24,851 nt of DNA from JAPLJQ01 sp037143735 (lineage in GTDB: Bacteria; Desulfobacterota; Syntrophia; Syntrophales; UBA2185): contig JBAWYD010000023.1 in assembly GCA_037143735.1 (NCBI GenBank), positions 1 to 24,851 on the forward strand, read 5' to 3'. Position numbers and translations under genes: made by a program. A model generated the notes under the pieces. That model saw only the letters and a program-made list of their open reading frames with translations, did not search any database and had not been told where the DNA came from. Shown piece after piece: positions 7,585-15,159 of the stretch. Each line of letters opens with the position of its first letter. Within the stretch, counting starts at the first letter, position 1.

Positions 7585-8964
7585 TTACTCTCGTTCAAAA
7601 GTAATTCCGTATTTCTCCAGTTTCCTCTCAAAAGTGGGACGGGAAATACCCAGTATCTCGCAGATTTCTCCTTTGGTTCTGGGGCCGCTTTCCTTGATCA
7701 CTTTTCTGATGTATCTTCCCTCAACCTCATCAAGGGTCAACCGTATCCCGGTTTCAGAAATGTCATCGTGATTTCTTTCCGCAATCCGCTGCTTCTGAAA
7801 CCCTCCGAGAAACTCCTGAAAATCGTCCTTTACCAGAATCTGCCCTTTGGCGCCAACGGCGGCGCTCAGGAGCAGATTCTCCAGTTCCCGGACGTTTCCG
7901 GGCCAGTCGTACCTGAGGAAAATGTCCATCACATCATCGGACACACCGATGATCTGTTTATTCAAATCCAGATTGATCTTCGCCAAGAGATAATCAATCA
8001 GAGGGGCTATATCTTCTTTCCTTTGCCGTAACGGAGGAATATGAATGGAAACCACATTCAGCCGGTAAAAAAGATCATCCCGGAATGTACCTTCTGCGAC
8101 GAGGCTTTTAAGCTCTTTATTTGTTGCCGTAATGATTCTTGCGTTCACTTTTACCCTGTCCTTGCCGCCTACCCTTTCAAATTCCATTTCCTGCAGGACT
8201 CTCAGGAGTTTGGCCTGGAGATTCAGGGACATTTCGCTGATCTCGTCAAGAAATACCGTGCCGCTCCGGGCAAGCTCGAATTTCCCTAATTTCCGTGAAA
8301 CGGCTCCCGTAAAAGAACCCTTCTCATGGCCGAACAGTTCCGATTCAAGCAATGTTTCCACGATAGCGGAGCAATTCACCCCGATATAAGGCTCACCTGG
8401 CGACGTCATTCGGTGAATCACTTTCGCAATCAATTCCTTGCCCGTACCGCTCTCACCCTGGATCAACACCGTTGTTTTACTCTGCGATACGGTGCCGATG
8501 GTCTTGAAGATCTCGTTCATTTCCCTGCTTGTACCGATAATATCTCCTGCCTTGAAAAGACGGGGGGATTTCATGAGAAGAGCATCAATTCTTTTTTCCA
8601 TGTCCCTGGCTTTCAGGGCTTTCTGAATCGCCACAACCAGTTCATCCCCATGAAGGGGTTTGCGGAAATAATCGAATGCACCCGCCTTCATGGCATGGAT
8701 GGTTGTATCCATGTCATGGTCTGCGGTCATCATGATGACCTTAACATTCTCATCTTCCTCCCTCAAATCTTCAAGAAGCGTAAGGCCATTAATGTCCGGC
8801 AGATTTATCTCCAGAATAACGATATCCGGCGCGGCTTCGATGAACCTGTTCAATCCATCTGTGCCGTTTACGGCTGTGAAGACGTTATACCCTTTATCTT
8901 TCAGATGGATATCAATATCCTTAAGTATAGCAGGGTCATGATCGATCACAAGAATTTTTGCCAT
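7585..8964 (-). CDS. NtrC-family sigma-54 activator with Glu at the receiver phosphosite
   Basis: Enhancer-binding transcription activator, 459 residues, order receiver - AAA+ - Fis-type HTH. The receiver (about 1-120) has T80 and K102 in place. However, the phosphoacceptor position in VILEINLPD is Glu52 (codon GAG) instead of Asp, and the acidic pair reads D8-H9-D10 instead of D-D-E/D. In NtrC the equivalent Asp-to-Glu change gives phosphorylation-independent activity. The AAA+ domain has Walker A GESGTGKE (170-177), the sigma-54 contact loop GSFTGA (216-221), Walker B FLDEI and the arginine-rich RLNVVSIHIPPLRQR region. The C-terminal HTH (about 415-455) includes EICEILGISRPTFERKL. No histidine kinase is adjacent. 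It is divergent from atpE, whose sigma-54 promoter lies in the shared intergenic region; engB follows on the same strand. Confidence 0.93.
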   Translation of the reverse strand: MAKILVIDHDPAILKDIDIHLKDKGYNVFTAVNGTDGLNRFIEAAPDIVILEINLPDINGLTLLEDLREEDENVKVIMMTADHDMDTTIHAMKAGAFDYFRKPLHGDELVVAIQKALKARDMEKRIDALLMKSPRLFKAGDIIGTSREMNEIFKTIGTVSQSKTTVLIQGESGTGKELIAKVIHRMTSPGEPYIGVNCSAIVETLLESELFGHEKGSFTGAVSRKLGKFELARSGTVFLDEISEMSLNLQAKLLRVLQEMEFERVGGKDRVKVNARIITATNKELKSLVAEGTFRDDLFYRLNVVSIHIPPLRQRKEDIAPLIDYLLAKINLDLNKQIIGVSDDVMDIFLRYDWPGNVRELENLLLSAAVGAKGQILVKDDFQEFLGGFQKQRIAERNHDDISETGIRLTLDEVEGRYIRKVIKESGPRTKGEICEILGISRPTFERKLEKYGITFERE

Positions 8965-8990
8965 TTAACTTTCCTTCATCCCTTCCCTGG

Positions 8991-9115
8991 ATTCCGGGTC
9001 AAGCCCGGAATGACAGAAAAGGGAATTTTTCAAAGCGAGCTATATATGTCAAAGCCGTCATTCCCGCGAAAGCGGGAATCCATAATTGGCCTGGATGCCG
9101 GATCAAGTCCGGCAT
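8991..9115. repeat. Cluster of three REP-like palindromes
   Basis: Three hairpins of one family lie just upstream of the activator gene. The first is ATTCCGGG-TCAAG-CCCGGAAT (8991-9011). The second is ATTCCCGC-GAAA-GCGGGAAT (9060-9079), closed by a GNRA loop. The third is ATGCCGGA-TCAAG-TCCGGCAT (9095-9115). Each carries GTCAT/ATGAC on one side and TGGAT/ATCCA on the other, and the middle one is inverted relative to its neighbours. A related two-hairpin copy lies at 15160-15302. They explain the spurious open frames across this stretch. Confidence 0.8.
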
Positions 9116-9208
9116 GACAGTTGATATGTTTAATTGCCGGATCATTAATCACGATACTAATGGTATCGATAAAAAATATCAATAAAAATATACCACTCCC
9201 CCGCATTT

Positions 9209-9279
9209 AACGTTTCGTTCAATACGGCATAATAATTAAACATAACGTTAAAATCACCTCCCACCGGGGCATGAACGTT
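9209..9279 (+). promoter_or_regulatory. Three AACGTT boxes, candidate activator-binding sites
   Basis: The palindromic hexamer AACGTT occurs at 9209-9214, 9244-9249 and 9274-9279, with centres 35 and 30 bp apart. The second is extended to TAACGTTA, and the first two share flanking A/T (TTTAACGTT and AACGTTAAA). All three lie about 67-137 bp before the -24 element of the sigma-54 promoter, the range where enhancer-binding proteins usually bind. Binding by the adjacent activator is inference. Confidence 0.45.
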
Positions 9280-9345
9280 GTCGCTTCCTGGAAAATATAT
9301 CGCATTATTTCACTATGTTAACATCGTTCCATGAAATGAAATATC

Positions 9346-9361
9346 TGGCATACCTATTGCA
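9346..9361 (+). promoter_or_regulatory. Sigma-54 (-24/-12) promoter of atpE
   Basis: TGGCATACCTATTGCA matches the consensus TGGCAYRNNNNTTGCW at every defined position, with exactly ten bases between the invariant GG (9347-9348) and GC (9359-9360). Predicted transcription start is near 9372, giving an atpE leader of roughly 85 bases. A sigma-54 activator gene lies divergently upstream, which strengthens the call. Confidence 0.8.
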
Positions 9362-9390
9362 AACGTCTTTCCCATCTTTAAAACCTTTAT

Positions 9391-9436
9391 TGGAGGGAAC
9401 CCCCTCTTAATGAAGAAATACTATATTAAGAAAGAG
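9391..9436 (+). promoter_or_regulatory. Inverted repeats in the atpE leader
   Basis: The untranslated leader contains GAGGG-AA-CCCCCTC and, overlapping it, TCTTAAT paired with ATTAAGA further on. The two stems share the C-rich segment and are mutually exclusive. The atpE ribosome binding site follows directly. Whether they control translation is unknown. Confidence 0.3.
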
Positions 9437-9455
9437 GTCAAGAAAGGAGTACAAA

Positions 9456-9818
9456 ATGTCACGAAGAATAGTAATCGGATTAATGACGGCAGCCGTTTTA
9501 TTTCTGTCTTCACAGGCTGTATTTGCAGCGGAAGCGGTTCAGGCGGGTGAATCTTATGTGAAGGTTCTTTTCGCCCTTGGCGCCATGTTGGCAGCGGGTA
9601 TCGCGATTGGTGTCGGCGCAGTTGGAGCCGGTTTAGGAATTGGTACCGCGGCAAGCGGAGCCTGCCAGGCAGTGGGAAGAAACCCCGGCGTTCAGGGAAA
9701 AATCATGATGACAATGCTCGTTGGTATGGCCATGGCTGAATCGATCGCCATCTATGCCCTCGTAGTTTCGCTCGTTCTTCTGTATGCGAACCCCTACATG
9801 AAATTTTTCCTGGGTTAA
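9456..9818 (+). CDS. atpE: F-type ATP synthase subunit c (stand-alone gene)
   Basis: Proteolipid rotor-ring subunit of the membrane F0 sector, 120 residues. An N-terminal leader (about 1-25, ending VFAA) precedes the two-helix hairpin; such leaders occur in other deltaproteobacterial c-subunits. Helix 1 is glycine-rich (about 38-70), the polar loop is RNPGVQ (75-80), and helix 2 carries the ion-binding carboxylate Glu95 in AMAESIAIY, ending LLYANP. The helix-1 position occupied by Gln in sodium-binding rings appears to be Ile62, so proton coupling is the likelier inference. AAAGGAG lies six bases before the ATG. No atpB or other atp gene is adjacent, which is unusual. Transcription is predicted from a perfect sigma-54 promoter and ends at a strong terminator, so the gene is a monocistron. 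Confidence 0.95.
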   Translation: MSRRIVIGLMTAAVLFLSSQAVFAAEAVQAGESYVKVLFALGAMLAAGIAIGVGAVGAGLGIGTAASGACQAVGRNPGVQGKIMMTMLVGMAMAESIAIYALVVSLVLLYANPYMKFFLG

Positions 9819-9848
9819 GTTTTACCTTGTTCATTACTTGAAACGTAA

Positions 9849-9890
9849 AATAATGGGGCCGGAAGTAATCCTTTCGGCCCCATTATTTAT
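9849..9890 (+). terminator. Intrinsic terminator of atpE
   Basis: Thirteen perfect base pairs (9849-9861 with 9875-9887), continued by four more through one G-U pair, around a five-base loop TAATC. The sequence then runs into TTTATTT. Very strong and probably works in both directions. Confidence 0.93.
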
Positions 9891-10148
9891 TTGCAAGCAC
9901 CTATCCTGATATTCCCAAGTTATTCAAGACATTTAAGCCTTACATTTTCATTTCACTAATGAATTTTTCAAAGCCCTTCATTTCTATTTGACTTAAAAAA
10001 TCAAAACTGGTAGGAAAAAACGGAATTGATATCTTTATTCCCGTAACATCCTCACGAATTAAAATCTTTTAGTTTTTATTTATGTTAGTTATAGCGGACT
10101 GTAAGGAATTTTGCGTAAACACCTTAGGCAATGTTCAGGGAGGGATGA
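9891..10148. other. AT-rich spacer before ppdK
   Basis: No gene is visible. The stretch is A/T-rich and must contain the ppdK promoter, because atpE ends in a strong terminator. TTGACT (9988-9993) with a 17-base spacer and TAGGAA (10011-10016) is the only sigma-70-like arrangement noticed, and its -10 is poor. A ribosome binding site, GGAGG, lies just before the ppdK start. Confidence 0.3.
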
Positions 10149-12857
10149 ATGTCTAAAAAATATGTGTATGAGTTTGGGGGAGGTAAAGCAGACGGAAGGG
10201 CCGATATGAAAGAACTCTTGGGTGGAAAAGGGGCCAACCTGGCTGAAATGGCCAGCCTTGGGATTCCAGTTCCCCCGGGCTTCACCATTACGACCGAAGT
10301 CTGTACTTACTACTACAAGCATGATAAATCCTATCCGCCTGAGCTTGAATCGGAAGTGAAACAAGCACTGGCGGGCGTGGAAGCCGTCATGAACGCCAGG
10401 TTTGGAGACCATGAAAATCCCTTGTTGGTTTCCGTACGTTCCGGGTCGCGCTCCTCCATGCCGGGTATGATGGAAACCGTTCTGAATGTCGGTCTTACGG
10501 GAAAAACCATCAACGGGCTTATTTCCAAAACCGGCAATGAACGATTCGTTTATGACGCCTACCGCCGCCTGATTATGATGTACTCCGACGTGGTCATGGA
10601 AAAGGCCGCCGGTCTTGAACCTGAAGAGGGTAAAGGCATCCGGGTTCAATTGGAACATGAGATGGAAAAAATGAAAGCGTCCCGCGGCATTGTTCAGGAT
10701 ACGGAGCTCACGGCGGCGGATCTGAAGGAACTGACGGATGCATTTAAAGCAAAAATCAAACAGGTTCTGGGAAAAGAGTTTCCCGATGATCCTTACGAGC
10801 AACTCTGGGGAGGAATCGGCGCCGTCTTCCGGAGCTGGATCGGCAAACGGGCGATTTCATACCGGCGTATTGAGGGTATTCCCGATGAATGGGGAACCGC
10901 CGTAAACGTGCAGTCCATGGTCTTCGGAAACATGGGAGATCACAGCGCAACCGGCGTGGCATTCACAAGAAATCCCGCAACGGGTGAAAACACCTTTTAT
11001 GGTGAATGGCTGGTCAACGCCCAGGGAGAAGATGTCGTAGCAGGCATCCGGACCCCGAATCCCCTCAACATGCGCAACAAAACAGAGGATACGAAGCACT
11101 TGAAGAGCCTTGAAGAAGCCATGCCCTCCCTGTACGCAGAATTGGCGGACATCCGGGACAGGCTGGAAAAGCATTACAGCGATATGCAGGATATCGAGTT
11201 CACCATCCAGGAGGACCGTCTCTGGATGCTGCAAACCCGAGTCGGGAAGCGGAATGGAACTGCAGCCGTTAAAATGGCTGTCGAGATGGCGAAGGACGGA
11301 CTTATCGATGAAGCGACGGCGGTCCTGCGTGTAAGACCGGCGCAACTGGACGAACTCCTTCACGATATGCTTGACCCGGCTGCGGAACTGAAGGCGCCCG
11401 TCATTGCCAGGGGACTTCCGGCGGGTCCGGGCGGTGCAACCGGCCAGGTCGTATTTACAGCCGATGACGCTGAAAAATGGGCAAAGGAAGGGAAAAAGGT
11501 CATTCTTGTGCGGGCCGAAACCTCTCCCGAGGATGTCCACGGGATGCATATTGCCGAGGCTATCCTGACGGCGAAAGGCGGCCTGACAAGCCATGCGGCG
11601 CTGGTCGCCCGGGGATGGGGGAAATGCTGCATCGTGGGTTGCTCCGCTCTGGCGATCGACGTGCATAAAAAAATAATGAACGTTAACGGTAAAATCATCA
11701 AAGAGGGCGAGTGGCTTTCGTTGAATGGCACGGTGGGGCGCGTTTACGAAGGCAAGATCGCAACGGTCACGCCCGACATCAAGACCAATGAGGAATACAT
11801 GCAGCTTATGGCGTGGGCCGACAAATTCCGCAGGCTCGGCGTCAGAACGAATGCGGACCGCCCGCAGGATGCCGCTCAGGCAAGAGCCTTCGGTGCGGAG
11901 GGAATCGGTCTCACGCGAACGGAGCACATGTTCTTCGGACCGGAACGGATTATGGCCATGCGTGAAATGATTATCGCAGAGAATGTGGAAGATCGCCGAA
12001 AGGCCATTATGAAGCTCCTGCCGTTCCAGCGGGAGGACTTTATCGGCATCCTTGAAGCCATGCATGACCTGCCGGTTACCATCCGCCTGTTAGATCCGCC
12101 GCTCCATGAATTTGTAACCCTCGATGATCAGCAAACGGAAGAACTGGCCAAACAACTCGGCATCACCGTTGAAAAACTCAAATCCCGCATTGCATCTCTC
12201 CATGAACTGAATCCCATGTTGGGTCATCGGGGATGCCGCCTGGGTATCGCCTATCCAGAATTGACGGAAATGCAGGCCCGGGCTATTTTCGAGGCCGCGG
12301 CAGAGCTGACCGGAAAGGGAATCAAGGTCTATCCCGAAGTTATGGTGCCGCTGGTGGGAACCGCCACGGAATTCAATCATCAGGAAACCATCATCCGCCG
12401 CATGGCCGACGAAGTCATGAAAGAAAAAGGGATAAGATTTGATTACCTTGTCGGGACGATGATTGAAATCCCGCGGGCGGCGCTGACTGCCGATGAAATC
12501 GCCAGGACAGCGGAGTTCTTTTCCTTCGGCACGAACGACCTGACCCAGACCACATTCGGCTTTTCACGGGACGACATTGGAGGATTTCTCCCCATTTATC
12601 TGGAACAGAAAATTCTGCCCGGAGACCCGTTCCAGAGCCTGGATGAAAGCGGGGTCGGCCAACTTGTGGAAATGGGCACCAGGAAGGGGCGATCCACCCG
12701 TCCAAAACTGAAAGTCGGTATCTGCGGAGAGCATGGCGGCGATCCAAGGTCTATCGACCTCTGCCATCGCGTTGGTATGGATTATGTCTCCTGCTCGCCA
12801 TTCCGTGTGCCGATTGCACGCCTGGCAGCGGCACATGCCGCCTTAACAAACAAATAA
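10149..12857 (+). CDS. ppdK: Pyruvate, phosphate dikinase
   Basis: Reversible conversion of pyruvate, ATP and phosphate to PEP, AMP and pyrophosphate; in anaerobes it serves gluconeogenesis or pyrophosphate-saving glycolysis. 902 residues, full length. The N-terminal ATP-grasp/nucleotide-binding domain (about 1-350) opens with GGKGANLAEMASLGIPVPPG. The central phosphohistidine domain has GGLTSHAALVARGWGK, with catalytic His482. The C-terminal PEP/pyruvate TIM barrel contains FGTNDLTQTT and the catalytic Cys859 in GICGEHGGDP, and ends with DYVSCSPFRVPIARLAAAHA. GGAGG precedes the ATG at good spacing. The gene stands alone between two strong terminators. Syntrophic fermenters use this enzyme for acetate-derived carbon assimilation, but that role here is inferred. 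Confidence 0.98.
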   Translation: MSKKYVYEFGGGKADGRADMKELLGGKGANLAEMASLGIPVPPGFTITTEVCTYYYKHDKSYPPELESEVKQALAGVEAVMNARFGDHENPLLVSVRSGSRSSMPGMMETVLNVGLTGKTINGLISKTGNERFVYDAYRRLIMMYSDVVMEKAAGLEPEEGKGIRVQLEHEMEKMKASRGIVQDTELTAADLKELTDAFKAKIKQVLGKEFPDDPYEQLWGGIGAVFRSWIGKRAISYRRIEGIPDEWGTAVNVQSMVFGNMGDHSATGVAFTRNPATGENTFYGEWLVNAQGEDVVAGIRTPNPLNMRNKTEDTKHLKSLEEAMPSLYAELADIRDRLEKHYSDMQDIEFTIQEDRLWMLQTRVGKRNGTAAVKMAVEMAKDGLIDEATAVLRVRPAQLDELLHDMLDPAAELKAPVIARGLPAGPGGATGQVVFTADDAEKWAKEGKKVILVRAETSPEDVHGMHIAEAILTAKGGLTSHAALVARGWGKCCIVGCSALAIDVHKKIMNVNGKIIKEGEWLSLNGTVGRVYEGKIATVTPDIKTNEEYMQLMAWADKFRRLGVRTNADRPQDAAQARAFGAEGIGLTRTEHMFFGPERIMAMREMIIAENVEDRRKAIMKLLPFQREDFIGILEAMHDLPVTIRLLDPPLHEFVTLDDQQTEELAKQLGITVEKLKSRIASLHELNPMLGHRGCRLGIAYPELTEMQARAIFEAAAELTGKGIKVYPEVMVPLVGTATEFNHQETIIRRMADEVMKEKGIRFDYLVGTMIEIPRAALTADEIARTAEFFSFGTNDLTQTTFGFSRDDIGGFLPIYLEQKILPGDPFQSLDESGVGQLVEMGTRKGRSTRPKLKVGICGEHGGDPRSIDLCHRVGMDYVSCSPFRVPIARLAAAHAALTNK

Positions 12858-12889
12858 CACGAATTTTCTACCCTCGGGTCAGAATCTGC

Positions 12890-12936
12890 AAAAGGGCGGT
12901 AACGCGGACATCTTCTTCGTTACCGCCCTTTTTCTA
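12890..12936 (+). terminator. Intrinsic terminator of ppdK
   Basis: Perfect 15-bp stem (12890-12904 AAAAGGGCGGTAACG with 12918-12932) around a 13-base loop, running into a T-rich tract. It lies between the convergent ppdK and SpoIID-domain genes and may serve both. Confidence 0.93.
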
Positions 12937-13017
12937 TTTTGAAGAAACCACAAAAAGTAATCCCGGATGATTTTCTGTCCCTTAGGAAAAGTTGAAATAC
13001 TGTCTGAGGAAAAACCC

Positions 13018-14634
13018 TTAAGGAGTCCCGATCTCTACACCTTGATAATAGTAGCGAAGAATCTCCCCGTATGAACGTCCTTCACGGGCCATGATATAGG
13101 CGCCCCACTGGCTCAAGCCGACACCGTGGCCATAGCCCTTTCCCTCAAAAACGACCTCCCGTTCATTATGGGTCATACTGAAAAGGGTGCTCTTGATCAG
13201 CACGGGATCAATCTTGAGCCTGAACTCATTGCCGCTAACAATCGTTACCCGGCCTCCGTGAGATATTCTGATCTTCATCACCCTGCCCGAAGGACTGACA
13301 TCAACGGCATCAATCTTCTCAATCCGGCCGATGTCGAGCCCTTTCTTGTTCAGTGCCTTTCTGATATCATCGAGAGGAAGGGCCAGTTTCCACGCACAGT
13401 TTGGGGCCTTCACACTATAGTCATCGCGAACCGCCTTCAGATAGGGAACCTCCGCTGTCCATACGCGCTCGGCATCCTCCGTCATGCCGCCGCTGTTCGC
13501 ATGAAAGTAGGCAAGAACCAGCTGGTTGTTATAACGGAGCACCATTCCTCTTGTTTCATCCACGGCCCGGCTCGACTTCTCCATTTCCACAGAGGCGCCC
13601 CCGTAAACCTGGGACGTTGTGGTAGATAAGACGTCGAATTCCCTGTTTCTGCCTTTGTCCATCTGGTAAAGGGCGTATGTTCTTGCCGCTATGGCCTGAG
13701 CCCTCAATGCCTCCGGAAACCATTGAGGAGACATTTCTTTAGGGATAACGCCATATAAATAAGCTTCTATGCCCAGGACGTTGACGACGTCCATGCCGCC
13801 TTTGGGGTTCTTCAGGATTCTAAATTTCCCCCTGTACGGCTGGCCATTCAAGATAAGGATACTGCCATCGGAAGGCGCTATGATCAGCCGGTCGACGGAC
13901 AGACGGTTTCCATTGAGTCTGATGCTGCGTTGATGGACGTCGACGACGGCGTTCTCGACCCTGGCCAGAACATTTTTGTCGCCAATATCCCTGATTTCCA
14001 GAGGTGAAGGACTGTCGAGATGGGTCTCACGAACACCTGTCAAAATCATAACCCTGACATTTTCATCCACCGGGGTTTTAGCCGCTGCTTTCTTCTCTTC
14101 CATCGCGGAAGGCGGACCGGAGCACGTTTCAATCATAAATTGAGCCGTTTCTCTCCGCTCTCCCTTAGGATATTTCTCAATGTATGTTTTGAACTGATTC
14201 AACGCCTCGCCATACCGGTTTCTTTCATAAAGGATCATCCCGGAATTGAAATAGGCGTTCGCGGCGTGGAGGCTTCCGGCATACTGTTTTGTTACAATAT
14301 GATACTTTTCCAGCGCCTTGTCGTAGTTGTTCAAAAAATAACCGTAGATGTCCCCGATTCTGAGGATTGCCTTTGCCTTTATATCGGAATCGGGAGTACG
14401 TTCCGAAACCTCCTGATAGGCGCCCACCGCTTCCAGATACTGGCCGTTTCTCAGGTATGCGTCCGCCTCATCCATTGATGTTTTGAAATCCTGGGCGAAA
14501 CCGTGACGGGAAAAACAAAAAAGAAAAGCAATCATGAAGGCAGTTATGAAATATTTTAAAAGACGTGTATGGCCGAAAAAAAATTTTCGGCCATCGGAGA
14601 AGACTTTCTGGAGGGTTTTCCTTACGTCCATCAT
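13018..14634 (-). CDS. TPR-SpoIID/LytB domain protein, probable peptidoglycan lytic enzyme
   Basis: 538 residues, exported or membrane-anchored. A basic N-terminus and hydrophobic stretch (about 25-47, ending HGFAQ) form the signal. Next come TPR-like helical repeats (about 50-170) of the YbgF/BamD type (YEAVGAYQEV, KALEKYHIVTKQY, EALNQFKTYIEKYP), then a linker. The SpoIID/LytB domain (about 195-535) follows, with LYGVIPKEMSPQWFPEALRA, Glu300 at the position of the catalytic Glu of SpoIID, and the late GKGYGHGVGLSQWGAYIMA motif. SpoIID is a lytic transglycosylase acting on denuded glycan strands in sporulating Firmicutes; in this Gram-negative-type context a role in cell-wall remodelling is inferred. 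Tandem ATG starts at 14634 and 14631, no clear ribosome binding site. It follows rnpB on the same strand. Confidence 0.88.
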   Translation of the reverse strand: MMDVRKTLQKVFSDGRKFFFGHTRLLKYFITAFMIAFLFCFSRHGFAQDFKTSMDEADAYLRNGQYLEAVGAYQEVSERTPDSDIKAKAILRIGDIYGYFLNNYDKALEKYHIVTKQYAGSLHAANAYFNSGMILYERNRYGEALNQFKTYIEKYPKGERRETAQFMIETCSGPPSAMEEKKAAAKTPVDENVRVMILTGVRETHLDSPSPLEIRDIGDKNVLARVENAVVDVHQRSIRLNGNRLSVDRLIIAPSDGSILILNGQPYRGKFRILKNPKGGMDVVNVLGIEAYLYGVIPKEMSPQWFPEALRAQAIAARTYALYQMDKGRNREFDVLSTTTSQVYGGASVEMEKSSRAVDETRGMVLRYNNQLVLAYFHANSGGMTEDAERVWTAEVPYLKAVRDDYSVKAPNCAWKLALPLDDIRKALNKKGLDIGRIEKIDAVDVSPSGRVMKIRISHGGRVTIVSGNEFRLKIDPVLIKSTLFSMTHNEREVVFEGKGYGHGVGLSQWGAYIMAREGRSYGEILRYYYQGVEIGTP

Positions 14635-14704
14635 ATTACGGTTTTAACCCTCATTATTCAGATTACTCCCGTGCAAAGGAGAATCCATTTTAATATATGA
14701 TGAT

Positions 14705-15084
14705 GTCAGACCAGATCATAAGCCGAGTTCTGTCCCGCCCCCCGGTCGCCCGTGAGACGGTGATGATCATTCCTCTGGGACAGCAGTTGCCTGTTGCCTC
14801 AAGCGACACTACCCGAGAACGTCGAGCGGACCACTCTTGATGTTCTCCTATTTGGTCTTGCTCCGGATGGGGTTTACCAAGCTTTCCCGGTCACCCGGGA
14901 AACTGGTGAGCTCTTACCTCGCCTTTTCACCCTTACCCCTCTTGAAGCGGAGGGGCGGTATCTTTTCTGTGGCACTTTCCTTAGGGTCGCCCCCAGTCGC
15001 CGTTAGCGACCATCCTGTCCTGTGGAGCTCGGACTTTCCTCCAGTCCGGAAAACCGGACCAGCGACCATCTGATCTGCTCTGAC
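14705..15084 (-). ncRNA. rnpB: RNase P RNA (bacterial type A)
   Basis: Catalytic RNA that matures tRNA 5' ends. The 5' and 3' ends pair as helix P1: GTCAGA and CAGATC at the 5' end match GATCTG and TCTGAC at the 3' end, with one G-G mismatch. The conserved 5' core GAGGAAAGTCCGAGCTCC and the conserved 3' core ACAGAACTCGGCTTAT are both present, in the correct order about 290 bases apart. The 380-base length fits type A. It lies between the RNase HI-like gene and the SpoIID-domain gene, separated from the former by a MITE-like repeat. No clear intrinsic terminator was seen. Confidence 0.96.
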
Positions 15085-15159
15085 ACCTTTAAACAATTAT
15101 TGAAGTGCTTTGGAATGCAGTTTAGTATATTTCACTATAAATATCAAATCCTAATATCT

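Noticed and set aside
8326..9117. 263-residue plus-strand open frame
   Set aside because: It lies antisense to the well-supported sigma-54 activator and its last part is a translation of the REP-like palindromes.
8985..9120. CRISPR array
   Set aside because: Repeats are palindromic, alternate in orientation, differ in stem sequence and are unevenly spaced; no cas gene is present.
9456..9818. Sodium-type c-subunit
   Set aside because: Glu95-Ser96 is compatible, but the helix-1 Gln of sodium rings aligns with Ile62, so sodium coupling is not supported.
9988..10016. Sigma-70 promoter for ppdK (TTGACT, 17 bases, TAGGAA)
   Set aside because: The -10 matches only three of six positions in an A/T-rich region, so it is noted under the spacer rather than listed as a promoter.
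10857..12065. 402-residue minus-strand open frame
   Set aside because: Antisense shadow of ppdK, rich in His/Arg/Phe, with no recognisable domain and no ribosome site.
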